From positions 311,010-375,009 of the forward strand of contig CP051235.1 in assembly GCA_017794705.1 (NCBI GenBank): a stretch of 64,000 bases of DNA, written 5' to 3'. Below the pieces are notes generated by a model. That model ran no database searches. It was not told where the DNA came from and was given only the letters and a program-made list of their open reading frames with translations. Numbering within the stretch: the stretch's first letter is position 1; every line of letters starts with the position of its first letter. This document shows, piece by piece, positions 55,756 to 64,000 of this stretch. The translations under genes were made by a program, and so were the position numbers. The DNA comes from Devosia sp. Its GTDB lineage: Bacteria > Pseudomonadota > Alphaproteobacteria > Rhizobiales > Devosiaceae.

Positions 55756-58134
55756 CTAGTTGGCGCGGGCGAAACAGTCTCCGCCGATGCTGGTGATCTG
55801 GCTGCAGATGGTTTGCGCTTCGCTCAGCGAGCCGGCAGGGACCATCACCCGGTACCAGATGCCGCGATCGGCAAGGTCAGCACGCTGAACGACAGGCTGA
55901 CGACCGCCCAGTGCGGACGAATAAAGCCGGCTCAACCGGCCGGCCTCGGAATTGGCGATTGCCTGATCCCGCTGCGACGCAAGTTGTACCCACGCCGCCG
56001 CGGTGACCGGTTGCCCAGGCGGATCGGCCGCCGAGGGAACCGTGGCCGGTGGTTCGGGCGACGGGGTCACCGCCTCAAGATCGCCGAGCAAGTCAACGGT
56101 GCCGGACTGTTGCGGCGCGGTCTGTTGCGGCGGGGTGGCCGTGACGGCCGGCTGCGTGTTGGTTGGCTGCGTGACGATAACCGGGGTCGACTGGGCTGGC
56201 ACCGCGGCTCGCAGCGCCGCCAGATCATCTGGACGCGACACCGGGAACGGCACGCTGGTGCCGTTGACCGCGACCAGATTGGCCGGATCGGCGGAGGTCA
56301 GGCTGGCGGCGGGATCAGCGACGGGTTCATCGAGCGAGAGCCCTGCCACTTCGGTGTTTGCAAGTGGGCTGGTGACCGCGTCTTCAGGCAGTGCGGGCAC
56401 GTCCGGACGCTCGACCGGAAGAGCCTCGGTGCCGGCAACTTGGTCGTCGCCCCGAACAATCGTGCCGTCCGGGCGCACGGTGACGGTGCGGACACGGCGG
56501 TTAGCCAATCCGTTCTCAGTTGTATCAGCGGTGATGATCTGGCGAATCGCATCATCCCCGGCGGGTGTGACCGGATTGTTGGCCGGATCCTGGCTCTGGT
56601 CGCGGGACACGAGTTGTTCCTCAGCGCCGTCAGCCTCCTGGTCACCGGTGAATACGATGGCGTCATCGGTTTCGGCGGGCGCTTCGGGCTCAGGCGTCAC
56701 CTTGTTCGGATCGGCATCGGCGGTCAGCACCGGTGTCTCGCCTTCCGGCGGGGTCGCAGTCAGGAACATGTAGCCGCCATAGCCAATGGCGCCGAGCAGC
56801 AACAATGCGGCAACCGGCACGAGGACGCGGCCCCAGCGGATACCGCCGCGCGACTCCTGGGAGTCATTGTCCGTCAGGACATCATCAGGCGGGGGCTGGC
56901 CGTAGTCGACGGCAACCGCCGCAGGCTGTTCGGGCTGCCGGGCGCGCGGCTCGTTGGCACCCCGGCTGTTCGAGGCCATGGCGGCGAGGATTGCCGCTTC
57001 TGCCTCGTCAACATCGCTCTCGGGGGCCGGTTGCGGTTGTGCCTGGCGCGGCTGATGCGGGCGAACTGCCGGTTGCGGCACGGGCGCAGGTTCGACCCTT
57101 GCTTGTGGCTGGCGTTCTTGTGGCTGGCGTTCCTGGGCGGGCAAATCAACCCGGACTGCGCTGCCGATCAGATTTTCTATGTCATCAAGGGCATCCGACC
57201 CGCCCATCGAACGTTTGCCCGAATCGCCACCCAGCCCGAAGACCGGCGGTACGGTGAAGTTGTCGGAATTTGAATCCGGACGCTGCCGGGTCTGGGCCGG
57301 CTGCGACGGCGGAAGCGGGTTGGGAACGGGTTCGGGCGCCCTCTCCTCTGCCGGTTTGGGATGGTCCAGTTGATCGCGGATCAGGGCCGCGATGGGGTCA
57401 TCGTCCTCTACGTCCGAATCTGCGGCGCTGCCAGCGGGCTGCTGCGGACCGGGCCGTGCCGCCTCTGGTTCCGCAGACGCTTTTGGAGCGCTGGGCCCGA
57501 AACCGAAATCAAAGTCGTGCGGGGACTGCGCCGTTGCCGTCGGTGCCGGTGGCGGAGCAGGTTCGGGGGAGCGCGGCGTTTCGCGCTTCAGACCAAAATC
57601 GAACTCGGCCCGTGCAGGTTCGGCCGGACGCTGCGGGCGCCAGCTTTCAGCCCTAGCGGGTTCCGGGGTCACCTCGGGCTCATGCTCATCGACGGCAGGC
57701 CGTGACGGCGGGCGAAGGGCGAAACTCGGCTCCTTGCGCTCATCGCTGCCCGATTCTGAATGGCTTTCAGGCTGGGGTGCCTTCGGCGCGGGTGCGGGAT
57801 CAGGCGCGGCGGGACGCCGGTTTTGCGGCAACCAGCCCGGCGTGTTGCCGGACGCGTTGGAAGACGCTGGCGTATCTCGGGGCACAGCAACCGGCTCGGG
57901 AGCCGGACGCGACTGTGTACCCTCACCCGAATTGCGCGCGTCAGAAGAAGGCCCTTCCGGTCTGGGACCGGATGAGGATTGAGACGCCTTGGTGCTGGTC
58001 TCGGATTCGGACGAACGCGACGGGCTGGGATTGCCCATCAGTTTCGCCATTTCCTCGATCAGATCGTCGGCATCCCCGGCTTTGCTGGAAGGGTTCGACG
58101 TATTGTCGCTGTCCATCAACCAGTCATCCTTCAA
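55756..58134 (-). CDS. Large SPOR-domain membrane protein
   Basis: A 792-residue protein with three parts. Residues 1 to about 430 are cytoplasmic, highly charged and Pro/Glu/Ser-rich, with little predicted structure. A single transmembrane helix (VPVAALLLLGAIGYGGYMFL) lies near 437-456. A Thr/Pro/Val-rich periplasmic linker leads to a C-terminal SPOR domain (about 715-792: AAWVQLASQRDQAIANSEAG, GIWYRVMVPAGSLSEAQTIC) that should bind glycan strands lacking peptides at the division site. An ATG six codons later is an alternative start. The place between argS and scpA is the usual one for this family. Confidence 0.9.
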   Translation of the reverse strand: MKDDWLMDSDNTSNPSSKAGDADDLIEEMAKLMGNPSPSRSSESETSTKASQSSSGPRPEGPSSDARNSGEGTQSRPAPEPVAVPRDTPASSNASGNTPGWLPQNRRPAAPDPAPAPKAPQPESHSESGSDERKEPSFALRPPSRPAVDEHEPEVTPEPARAESWRPQRPAEPARAEFDFGLKRETPRSPEPAPPPAPTATAQSPHDFDFGFGPSAPKASAEPEAARPGPQQPAGSAADSDVEDDDPIAALIRDQLDHPKPAEERAPEPVPNPLPPSQPAQTRQRPDSNSDNFTVPPVFGLGGDSGKRSMGGSDALDDIENLIGSAVRVDLPAQERQPQERQPQARVEPAPVPQPAVRPHQPRQAQPQPAPESDVDEAEAAILAAMASNSRGANEPRARQPEQPAAVAVDYGQPPPDDVLTDNDSQESRGGIRWGRVLVPVAALLLLGAIGYGGYMFLTATPPEGETPVLTADADPNKVTPEPEAPAETDDAIVFTGDQEADGAEEQLVSRDQSQDPANNPVTPAGDDAIRQIITADTTENGLANRRVRTVTVRPDGTIVRGDDQVAGTEALPVERPDVPALPEDAVTSPLANTEVAGLSLDEPVADPAASLTSADPANLVAVNGTSVPFPVSRPDDLAALRAAVPAQSTPVIVTQPTNTQPAVTATPPQQTAPQQSGTVDLLGDLEAVTPSPEPPATVPSAADPPGQPVTAAAWVQLASQRDQAIANSEAGRLSRLYSSALGGRQPVVQRADLADRGIWYRVMVPAGSLSEAQTICSQITSIGGDCFARAN

Positions 58135-58199
58135 CGTTTTTACCCAATGGGTTGGACTTGCTCATGAATGCGGCGAGTCAACATAGCAATGTGCCTGAA

Positions 58200-59954
58200 T
58201 TATGATAGTTCGCGCGGTTGCGAGACCCCAAGTATTTCAAGCCCATTGGCAATGACCAGACGCACTGCTTCCACCATGGCGAGTCGTGCCGTTGTCAGTG
58301 TCGGGTCCTTATCGTTAACAAAACGTAACGCCGGGTTTTCATTTCCCTTTGCCCACAGGACATGAAAGGCTGACGCGAGGTCGTGAACGTAGAAAGCGAT
58401 GCGGTGCGGTTCGTGGGCTTCCGCAGCTGATGCCACCAACCGTGGCCATTGCGCCAGCACGCGCAGAAGATCAATATCTTCAGGTGCTTGTAGAAGCGCG
58501 AAATCAGCAGATTTCAGCGCACTTTCGGACAGATCGATACCCGGCAGGTCACGCTCGGCAGCGCGCATGGCGGAGCAGGCGCGGGCGTGGGCGTACTGCA
58601 CATAAAATACCGGATTGTCGCGGGTCTGTTCCTTGACCTTGGCGAAATCGAAGTCCATTGCCGCATCATTGCGCCTGAACAGAAGCAGAAAACGAGTCGC
58701 GTCGGCCCCGACTTCGGCCACAACATCGGCGACGGTGACCAGTTCGCCAGAGCGCTTGGACATCTTGACCGGTTCGCCGTCGCGCAGCAGGTGCACCAGT
58801 TGGCAGAGCTTTACGTCGATACTGGCCCTACCGTCCGAGACGGCCTTTACCGCCGCCTGCAACCGTTTCTGATAGCCGGAGTGATCGGCGCCGAGCACGA
58901 TGATCTGGTCGGTGAAGCCGCGCAGGAACTTGTCGCGGTGATAGGCGATGTCGGCGGCGAAATAGGTATACGACCCGTCCGACTTGACCAGTGGCCGGTC
59001 GGTGTCGTCGCCAAATTGCGTGGCACGGAACAGGGTCTGCTCGCGGTCTTCCCAATCCTCGGGCTGCTTGCCCTTCGGCGGCTCGAGCCGGCCTTCGTAA
59101 ACGAGCCCCTCCTCCCGCAGCCAGGCCAGGGTCTCGGCGATCTTGCCGTTCTCGCCGTGCAGGACCCGCTCTGAAAAGAAGAAATCGTGCTTGACCCCCA
59201 AGTCCGCGAGGTCGGCCCGGATGAGGTCCATCATCGCAGCCAGAACTCGCTCCTTGACCGTGGGCAACCACTCGGTCTCGGTCTGGTTCAGCAAGGTGTC
59301 ACCAAACTCCTGCTTGAGCGCCTCACCGATGGGTACCAGATAATCGCCGGGATAAAGACCAGCGGGAATTTCGCCGATGTCCTCACCAAGAGCCTGGCGG
59401 TAACGGAGGAAAGCGGAACGGGCCAGAACGTCGACCTGGGCGCCGGCGTCGTTAGTGTAGTACTCGCGGGTGACATCGTAGCCGCAATAATCGAGCAGCG
59501 AGGCGAGCGCGTCGCCGTAGACGGCGCCGCGTGTGTGGCCGACATGCATGGGACCGGTCGGGTTGGCCGAGACATATTCGACATTGACCTTTTCACCCTT
59601 GCCGATGTCTGCGGCGCCGTATTTGTCCTTGAGCTCTAGGACATCAGCGACAAGCTGCTGCCAGACCGAATTGGCCAGTCTCAAATTCAGAAAGCCCGGA
59701 CCGGCGACCTCGGCGGACACGATGTTTTGGTCCCGGGCCAGCACGCCGGCCAGCTCGGTGGCCAACTGGCGCGGGTTCACACCCATGGGCTTTGCCAGAA
59801 CCATGGCCACGTTGGAGGAAATGTCGCCGTGCGCCAAGTCGCGGGGCGGCTCCACGGTCATTCGCTCCAGCGCCGCCGCCACTTCCGGATTGTCAGGATA
59901 GAGCGCGGTGAGCGCATCGCCGATACGGGCGGAAATCTGGGCAAAAATGTTCAT
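58200..59954 (-). CDS. argS: Arginyl-tRNA synthetase
   Basis: Class I synthetase of 584 residues from the ATG at 59954 ([20 protein letters not shown]). The HIGH-type motif is [14 protein letters not shown] near residue 133, and [15 protein letters not shown] near 395 is a full KMSKS-type loop, which many ArgS proteins lack. The C-terminal DALR anticodon-binding domain ends ...[17 protein letters not shown]. It is 31 nt downstream of dgt. Confidence 0.97.
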   Translation of the reverse strand: MNIFAQISARIGDALTALYPDNPEVAAALERMTVEPPRDLAHGDISSNVAMVLAKPMGVNPRQLATELAGVLARDQNIVSAEVAGPGFLNLRLANSVWQQLVADVLELKDKYGAADIGKGEKVNVEYVSANPTGPMHVGHTRGAVYGDALASLLDYCGYDVTREYYTNDAGAQVDVLARSAFLRYRQALGEDIGEIPAGLYPGDYLVPIGEALKQEFGDTLLNQTETEWLPTVKERVLAAMMDLIRADLADLGVKHDFFFSERVLHGENGKIAETLAWLREEGLVYEGRLEPPKGKQPEDWEDREQTLFRATQFGDDTDRPLVKSDGSYTYFAADIAYHRDKFLRGFTDQIIVLGADHSGYQKRLQAAVKAVSDGRASIDVKLCQLVHLLRDGEPVKMSKRSGELVTVADVVAEVGADATRFLLLFRRNDAAMDFDFAKVKEQTRDNPVFYVQYAHARACSAMRAAERDLPGIDLSESALKSADFALLQAPEDIDLLRVLAQWPRLVASAAEAHEPHRIAFYVHDLASAFHVLWAKGNENPALRFVNDKDPTLTTARLAMVEAVRLVIANGLEILGVSQPRELS

Positions 59955-59985
59955 CGGATCACCAAGGCGGACAAGCTGGCAGCGG

Positions 59986-61143
59986 TTAGCCGAATTCCGG
60001 TCTAGCGTCAAACAGGCGCTCATATTCGTCAAGCGCATAAGGGTCGGTCATGCCTGCGATGAAATCGGAGATGGCGCGGGCCTTTGCGCGCTCATCGTAG
60101 GTTTCGGCAAGCTTTTCGGCCCACTGGCCGGGCAGATCGCCACCTCGCATGTAAGCAGTGAAAAGCGCGGCCACGACCTTTTCTGACTCGGCGACAGGCG
60201 TCATGACTTCGGGAGCGCGGTAGACGTTGGCAAAAAGGAACGACTTCAATTCTCCAACCGCCGCAGCCACCTCGGGAGAGAAGCGGATCAGGGTCTCGCC
60301 TGCGCTACGTACATCTGTTGGAGTTTTGACAACGCTTTGTCGGATCGCTTCCGAGCTGGTTTCGATGATGTCCTCAATGGTGGTGGTGATCAGACGTCGC
60401 TGGATTTCATGAGTGATGCGGGTGCGGCTGGCTTCGGGCCAGCGTTCGGTTACCTCAAGCACAATGGGGCCGACCAAGGGTACGTCCTGTAATGCGTCCG
60501 GGGATATCAGTCCTGCCCTCACCGCATCGTCGATGTCGTGGGCGTTGTAGGCGACGTCATCGGCAATGGCGGCGGCCTGTGCCTCAAGGCCGGCGTGGGT
60601 GAAGGGCTCAAGATCAAACTCTTCCGGGATGAAGCTGAGGTTGACCGGCGGATCTTCGGGAATGGGACCGTTGTGCTTGAGAATGCCCTCAAGGGTTTCC
60701 CAGGTCAGGTTCATACCGTCGTGATCGGCGTAGCGGTTTTCCAGAATGGTCACCGTGCGCAAGGCCTGCAGGTTGTGGTCGAAGCCACCGAATGGTTCCA
60801 TGGCGAAGTTGAGCGCCCGCTCTCCAGCGTGGCCGAAGGGTGTGTGGCCGAGGTCATGCGCCAGCGCGACGGCTTCGGCCAGGTCCTCATTGAGGTGTAG
60901 GTAGCGGGCGATGGAGCGGGCGATCTGGGAGACTTCGAGCGAATGGGTGAGCCGCGTGCGGTAGTGGCTGCCTTCGTGGTGCAGAAACACCTGTGTCTTG
61001 TGTTGCAGTCGGCGGAAGGCGGTCGAGTGAATGATGCGGTCTCGGTCGCGTTGGTGAGCTGAGCGTGTCGGGCTGGCGGATGCCTCATAGAGCCGCCCGC
61101 GGCTGTCGGCCGGGTCGCAGGCGTAGGGAGCCAATTCTGACAT
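59986..61143 (-). CDS. dgt: Deoxyguanosinetriphosphate triphosphohydrolase-like protein
   Basis: HD-domain nucleotide hydrolase of 385 residues from the ATG at 61143 ([20 protein letters not shown]). Metal ligands are visible in [26 protein letters not shown] and [20 protein letters not shown] (HD pair), with [18 protein letters not shown] carrying the last Asp. It removes triphosphate from dNTPs and may set dNTP balance. It is the first gene of the dgt-argS-SPOR-scpAB run and diverges from erpA across 89 nt. Confidence 0.94.
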   Translation of the reverse strand: MSELAPYACDPADSRGRLYEASASPTRSAHQRDRDRIIHSTAFRRLQHKTQVFLHHEGSHYRTRLTHSLEVSQIARSIARYLHLNEDLAEAVALAHDLGHTPFGHAGERALNFAMEPFGGFDHNLQALRTVTILENRYADHDGMNLTWETLEGILKHNGPIPEDPPVNLSFIPEEFDLEPFTHAGLEAQAAAIADDVAYNAHDIDDAVRAGLISPDALQDVPLVGPIVLEVTERWPEASRTRITHEIQRRLITTTIEDIIETSSEAIRQSVVKTPTDVRSAGETLIRFSPEVAAAVGELKSFLFANVYRAPEVMTPVAESEKVVAALFTAYMRGGDLPGQWAEKLAETYDERAKARAISDFIAGMTDPYALDEYERLFDARPEFG

Positions 61144-61232
61144 GTGCGTTACCTGCCTCTTTTCATTCGCCGCGCCGGTGCCTATTTTGGGGATGCACCG
61201 TATCAGTTTTCCGGCGCAACAAAGGAAACGCC

Positions 61233-61586
61233 ATGAGCGAGACAGCCCTAGCATCAAATCCTGTGGAATTGACAGACCGGGCAGCGAAGCGCATCGCGCA
61301 GATATTGACCAAACAGCCCAGCGGCACGGTCTTGCGCGTGGCGGTGCTGGGTGGCGGCTGCTCGGGGTTTCAGTATGAGTACAAGCTGGAACAGGGCGAA
61401 GCGGCCAACGACGATCTGGTGCTTGATAAGCATGGCGCCCGTGTGCTGATCGATTCGCTGAGCCTTGAGTTCCTTGGTGGCGCGAAGATTGATTTTGCCG
61501 ACGACCTGATCGGCCAGTCGTTCAAGATCGACAATCCGAACACGGTCGCGTCCTGTGGCTGCGGGAATTCCTTCACCGTCGGCTGA
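61233..61586 (+). CDS. erpA: Iron-sulfur cluster insertion protein ErpA (HesB/IscA family)
   Basis: A-type Fe-S carrier of 117 residues from the ATG at 61233, with AAAGGAA upstream. The three cluster-binding cysteines are in GGGCSGFQY near residue 43 and NTVASCGCGNSF near 110 (CGC). It delivers clusters to apo-enzymes. Its divergent placement opposite dgt matches other Hyphomicrobiales. Between ErpA and IscA names, ErpA is favoured because no isc or suf genes are adjacent. Confidence 0.92.
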   Translation: MSETALASNPVELTDRAAKRIAQILTKQPSGTVLRVAVLGGGCSGFQYEYKLEQGEAANDDLVLDKHGARVLIDSLSLEFLGGAKIDFADDLIGQSFKIDNPNTVASCGCGNSFTVG

Positions 61587-61622
61587 TTTCAAGCGCATCA
61601 CATCGGTTTTGAGGAGGTGACT

Positions 61623-62735
61623 TTGGGCGCCATCGACAAGGTCATCGACGAAGCTGTGGCCGGTGGCAAGATCGCCGGGACCATGATTCTGGTCGCCCGC
61701 CATGGCGAAGTTGTCTACAGCCGGTGTGCCGGATTTGCGGACCGGGAATCGGGCGAGCCGATTGCCGAGGACACGATTTACCGGCTGGCCTCGGTCAGCA
61801 AGCCGATCGTGGCGGCGGCGGTTCTGGCGCTTTGCGACCAAGGCCGGATGGCGCTCGATGCGACGGTGACCGACTATTTGCCGTGGTTCACGCCAAAGGC
61901 GCCCGACGGCAGCACGCTGGCGATACTGATCCGCCACCTTCTCACGCACACTTCCGGGGTGACCTATCGGCCCGGTCTTCTGCGGCGCAGTGGCGTTTCG
62001 GGCGGGCTCGACGATGTGTCGACATCGCTTCAGGACAATATCAGGCGGCTGGCCGACGTGCCTCTGATCTTCGCACCGGGGACAGCCTGGGAATATGGAA
62101 TGTCGATCGACGTGCTGGGCGCGGTGGTGGAAGCTGTGACGGGCGCGACGCTGGGGGACGCGGTTGCCGATCTCATAACCGGACCTCTTGGAATGAATGA
62201 CACCGCTTTTCGGGCGGTTGATCCGGAGCGGCTGGCGGTTGCGTATGGCGATGGACCGGATCAGCCGGTGCGAATGGGCAACCCGCATACGGTGGTCGAC
62301 GACAACGGCGCCGACCTGATCTTCTGGCCTGAGCGGATTTTCAATCCTGAGGCATTTCAGTCCGGTGGCGCGGGCATGGCGGGGACAGCGCCGGATTTTC
62401 TGGCACTGCTGGAAGCCGTTCGGACTGGCGGCGGGCCGATATTCAGCGGAAACATGGCGGCCACGGCCGTGACCAACCAGATTGGCTCCATTCCGCGCCC
62501 GGACCGGCCGGGGCAGCGGTTCTGCTATCTGGGGATGGTAATTGAGGACAGTGCGGCGGCCGAGACCCCGCAATCGGTGGGCACGATCGGCTGGGGCGGC
62601 GTTTATGGGCACAGCTGGTTCATGGATCCGGTGAACGGGATCAGCGCGGTGAAGTTCACCAATACTGCTGTCGAAGGTTGCACCGGCGTCTACACAAAGA
62701 ACATCACCGAGGCGATCTACGCTGACCTGACTTGA
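61623..62735 (+). CDS. Beta-lactamase-fold serine hydrolase (class C-like)
   Basis: About 370 residues without a signal peptide, hence probably cytoplasmic. I favour the TTG at 61623 because GAGGAGG lies 5-6 nt upstream; a GTG two codons earlier overlaps that site. The SxxK catalytic motif is SVSK near residue 58 (RLASVSKPIVAAAVLAL), HLLTHTSGVTY follows, and the second catalytic tyrosine is in WEYGMSIDVLG. Family members include esterases, D-aminopeptidases and beta-lactamases; the substrate is unknown. It lies 36 nt after erpA, in a place where erpA and xthA are often direct neighbours. Confidence 0.88.
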   Translation: MGAIDKVIDEAVAGGKIAGTMILVARHGEVVYSRCAGFADRESGEPIAEDTIYRLASVSKPIVAAAVLALCDQGRMALDATVTDYLPWFTPKAPDGSTLAILIRHLLTHTSGVTYRPGLLRRSGVSGGLDDVSTSLQDNIRRLADVPLIFAPGTAWEYGMSIDVLGAVVEAVTGATLGDAVADLITGPLGMNDTAFRAVDPERLAVAYGDGPDQPVRMGNPHTVVDDNGADLIFWPERIFNPEAFQSGGAGMAGTAPDFLALLEAVRTGGGPIFSGNMAATAVTNQIGSIPRPDRPGQRFCYLGMVIEDSAAAETPQSVGTIGWGGVYGHSWFMDPVNGISAVKFTNTAVEGCTGVYTKNITEAIYADLT

Positions 62736-62844
62736 GTCGGGCCAGACAAAACATTTCCATTTTCGCTCCGTCTTGTTTTGCTGGGCAGCCGATAGAAACC
62801 TGATAGGTTGCGTCAAAAGCCAAGTGGAATAGTGGAGCGGGCAG

Positions 62845-63624
62845 ATGCGCATTGCGACCTGGAACATCAACGGGATCAAGGCGCGGCTGCCCGTGGTGCT
62901 GCAGTGGCTGGAACAGCAGAAACCGGACATCGTCTGCCTGCAGGAAATCAAGTCACTGGATGAAAACTTCCCGCGGGAGGAGTTTGAATCGCTCGGCTAC
63001 AATGTCGAAACGCACGGCCAGAAGAGCTGGAACGGGGTTGCGATCCTGTCCAAATTGCCGTTCGACGAGGTGCACCGCGGGCTGCCGGGCGACGACGGCG
63101 ATGAACAGGCGCGGCTGATCGAGGGCGTCTTTTCAACGGACAACGGTCCCGTGCGGGTGTGCTGCATCTACCTGCCGAACGGCAATCCGGTGGACAGCGA
63201 AAAGTTTCCCTACAAGCTGGGGTGGATGGAGCGGCTGATCGCATTCGTTCAGACGCGTCTCGCGCTTGAAGAACCCTTTGTGCTGCTGGGGGATTTCAAC
63301 CTGATCCCGACCGGCCACGATTGTCATGACCCCGAAGCCTGGTGGGGCGATGCACTGTTCCGCGAGGAGAGCCTTGAACGCTGGCGGACATTGAGCGCGT
63401 TGGGACTGACCGATGCCGTGCGGGCGGTCACGGACGCGCCTGCCTACACCTATTGGGATTTCCAGTCGGGTGCCTGGCGGCGCGACAACGGCATCCGGAT
63501 CGATCATCTGATGCTGTCGCCGCAAGCGGCGGACAGGTTGCAAGGCGTGACGATCCACCGGGACGTGCGCGGATGGGACAAGCCATCCGATCATGTGGCG
63601 GTCGAGGGCCAGTTCGGGTTCTGA
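62845..63624 (+). CDS. xthA: Exodeoxyribonuclease III
   Basis: AP endonuclease and 3'-5' exonuclease of base-excision repair, 259 residues. The fold signatures are MRIATWNINGIKARLPVVLQ at the start, VCLQEIKSLD (metal-binding Glu), NGVAILSK, YLPNGNPVDSEKFPYKLGWM, LLGDFNLIPTGHD (Asp/Asn pair) and the C-terminal DNGIRIDHLMLS plus WDKPSDHVAVEGQF with the catalytic His. GGAGCGGGCAG is upstream of the ATG. Confidence 0.97.
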   Translation: MRIATWNINGIKARLPVVLQWLEQQKPDIVCLQEIKSLDENFPREEFESLGYNVETHGQKSWNGVAILSKLPFDEVHRGLPGDDGDEQARLIEGVFSTDNGPVRVCCIYLPNGNPVDSEKFPYKLGWMERLIAFVQTRLALEEPFVLLGDFNLIPTGHDCHDPEAWWGDALFREESLERWRTLSALGLTDAVRAVTDAPAYTYWDFQSGAWRRDNGIRIDHLMLSPQAADRLQGVTIHRDVRGWDKPSDHVAVEGQFGF

Positions 63625-63750
63625 AGTCCGAGCGACTGAATTCGCCCGCAGGAACGTTGCCTGTGGGGAAATTCGGGCCGCGGGCGTATCATTATGGCGC
63701 GCACCCGTCGCGATTCGGGGCTGGCGGGGCGAAATGATGGGGGGACCATT

Positions 63751-64000
63751 ATGGCTGATCCAGTGCCGTATGCGGCGCGCTTCAATGTTGAATATCAAGA
63801 ACAACTTGACCGGCTCACCAGCTTTTTCAGGCTGATCTGGGCGATACCTATTCTGATCATTCTGGGATTGCTGAGTGGTTCGGGATCTTCGCGAACCGTG
63901 GATGCCGCCGGAAATGTAATCGAAACCGGCGGCGGGGGTATAGCCGGAGGATTGTTTCTGGCTACGGTTCTGATGCTGGTGTTCCGGCAGAAATACCCCA
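63751..64000 (+). CDS. DUF4389-like membrane protein, 3'-truncated by window edge
   Basis: An open frame from the ATG at 63751 (GGGGGACC upstream) to the right edge, 83 residues visible. It begins MADPVPYAARFNVEYQEQLD and has a hydrophobic helix (LIWAIPILIILGLLSG), a Gly-rich linker and a second helix (GGLFLATVLMLVFRQKYP). The RLTSFFRLIWAIP pattern matches the start of DUF4389 proteins, whose function is unknown. The 126 nt between xthA and this gene hold nothing recognisable beyond a long-loop inverted repeat CGCCCGC/GCGGGCG. Confidence 0.65.
   Translation, partial: MADPVPYAARFNVEYQEQLDRLTSFFRLIWAIPILIILGLLSGSGSSRTVDAAGNVIETGGGGIAGGLFLATVLMLVFRQKYP

Noticed and set aside
55462-57273. A 603-codon plus-strand frame opposite scpA and the SPOR gene
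   Set aside because: Antisense to two recognised genes; Arg/Gly-rich composition of a shadow frame.

Overview
The window is chromosomal DNA of moderately high GC from an alphaproteobacterium, most likely of the order Hyphomicrobiales (Rhizobiales). This rests on the gene neighbourhoods, not on a database search: mfd-sdhE-recG-DUF502-glmS-glmU; gyrA...coaD-cyclophilins-queA-tgt; dgt-argS-SPOR-scpA-scpB-tatABC-serS-surE-NlpD-like; and AAA-yajC-secDF-Mth938-phytoene-synthase-like. A fused SecDF, IalB, DUF1127 and LexA boxes of the form GTTC-N7-GTTC fit the same group. I see no rRNA, prophage, insertion sequence or CRISPR array. The genus cannot be fixed from the sequence alone.

Layout: 1-3.6 kb holds the C-terminal part of a corrinoid-protein activase (RACo-like), the 5-oxoprolinase operon pxpB-pxpC-pxpA and tRNA-Ser(UGA). 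3.7-7.4 kb holds TerC, a split YeeE/YedE pair overlapping a UbiH-type hydroxylase, and IalB. 7.5-18.6 kb is DNA repair and cell-wall precursor synthesis: mfd-sdhE facing away from recG, DUF502, then glmU-glmS and a SPOR-like membrane protein. 18.6-19.2 kb has tRNA-Lys(UUU) and a gene-free stretch unusually dense in inverted repeats. 19.2-29.2 kb is one long minus-strand run from gyrA through two LysE exporters, coaD, two cyclophilins, a small secreted protein, queA and tgt to pgi. 29.4-32.2 kb is an RND exporter overlapping a small secreted protein gene. 32.3-37.9 kb has ssb and uvrA, each with a LexA-type box and separated by an AlkB-like hydroxylase gene, then two small proteins including a DUF1127 gene. 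38-49 kb has a secreted protein, a GST, trmFO overlapping a DUF4153 gene tail to tail, two complex I assembly-factor homologues, SecDF-YajC, a DUF815 ATPase and a degenerate LytM lipoprotein. 49-61 kb is the surE...dgt run. 61-64 kb has erpA, a beta-lactamase-fold hydrolase, xthA and a truncated DUF4389 gene.

Most of the window is conserved core genome; the interesting material is what has been added, lost or changed within it. Additions are the AlkB gene between ssb and uvrA, an orphan ABC ATPase between scpB and tatA, the RND/secreted pair, the tandem LysE genes and the hydrolase between erpA and xthA. Apparent losses are nagZ and pcm. Changed residues include a Tgt without most of its zinc ligands, a TatB with a histone-H1-like tail and a GyrA with Met at the usual Asp87 position. 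The least explained item is the palindrome-rich region beside tRNA-Lys.
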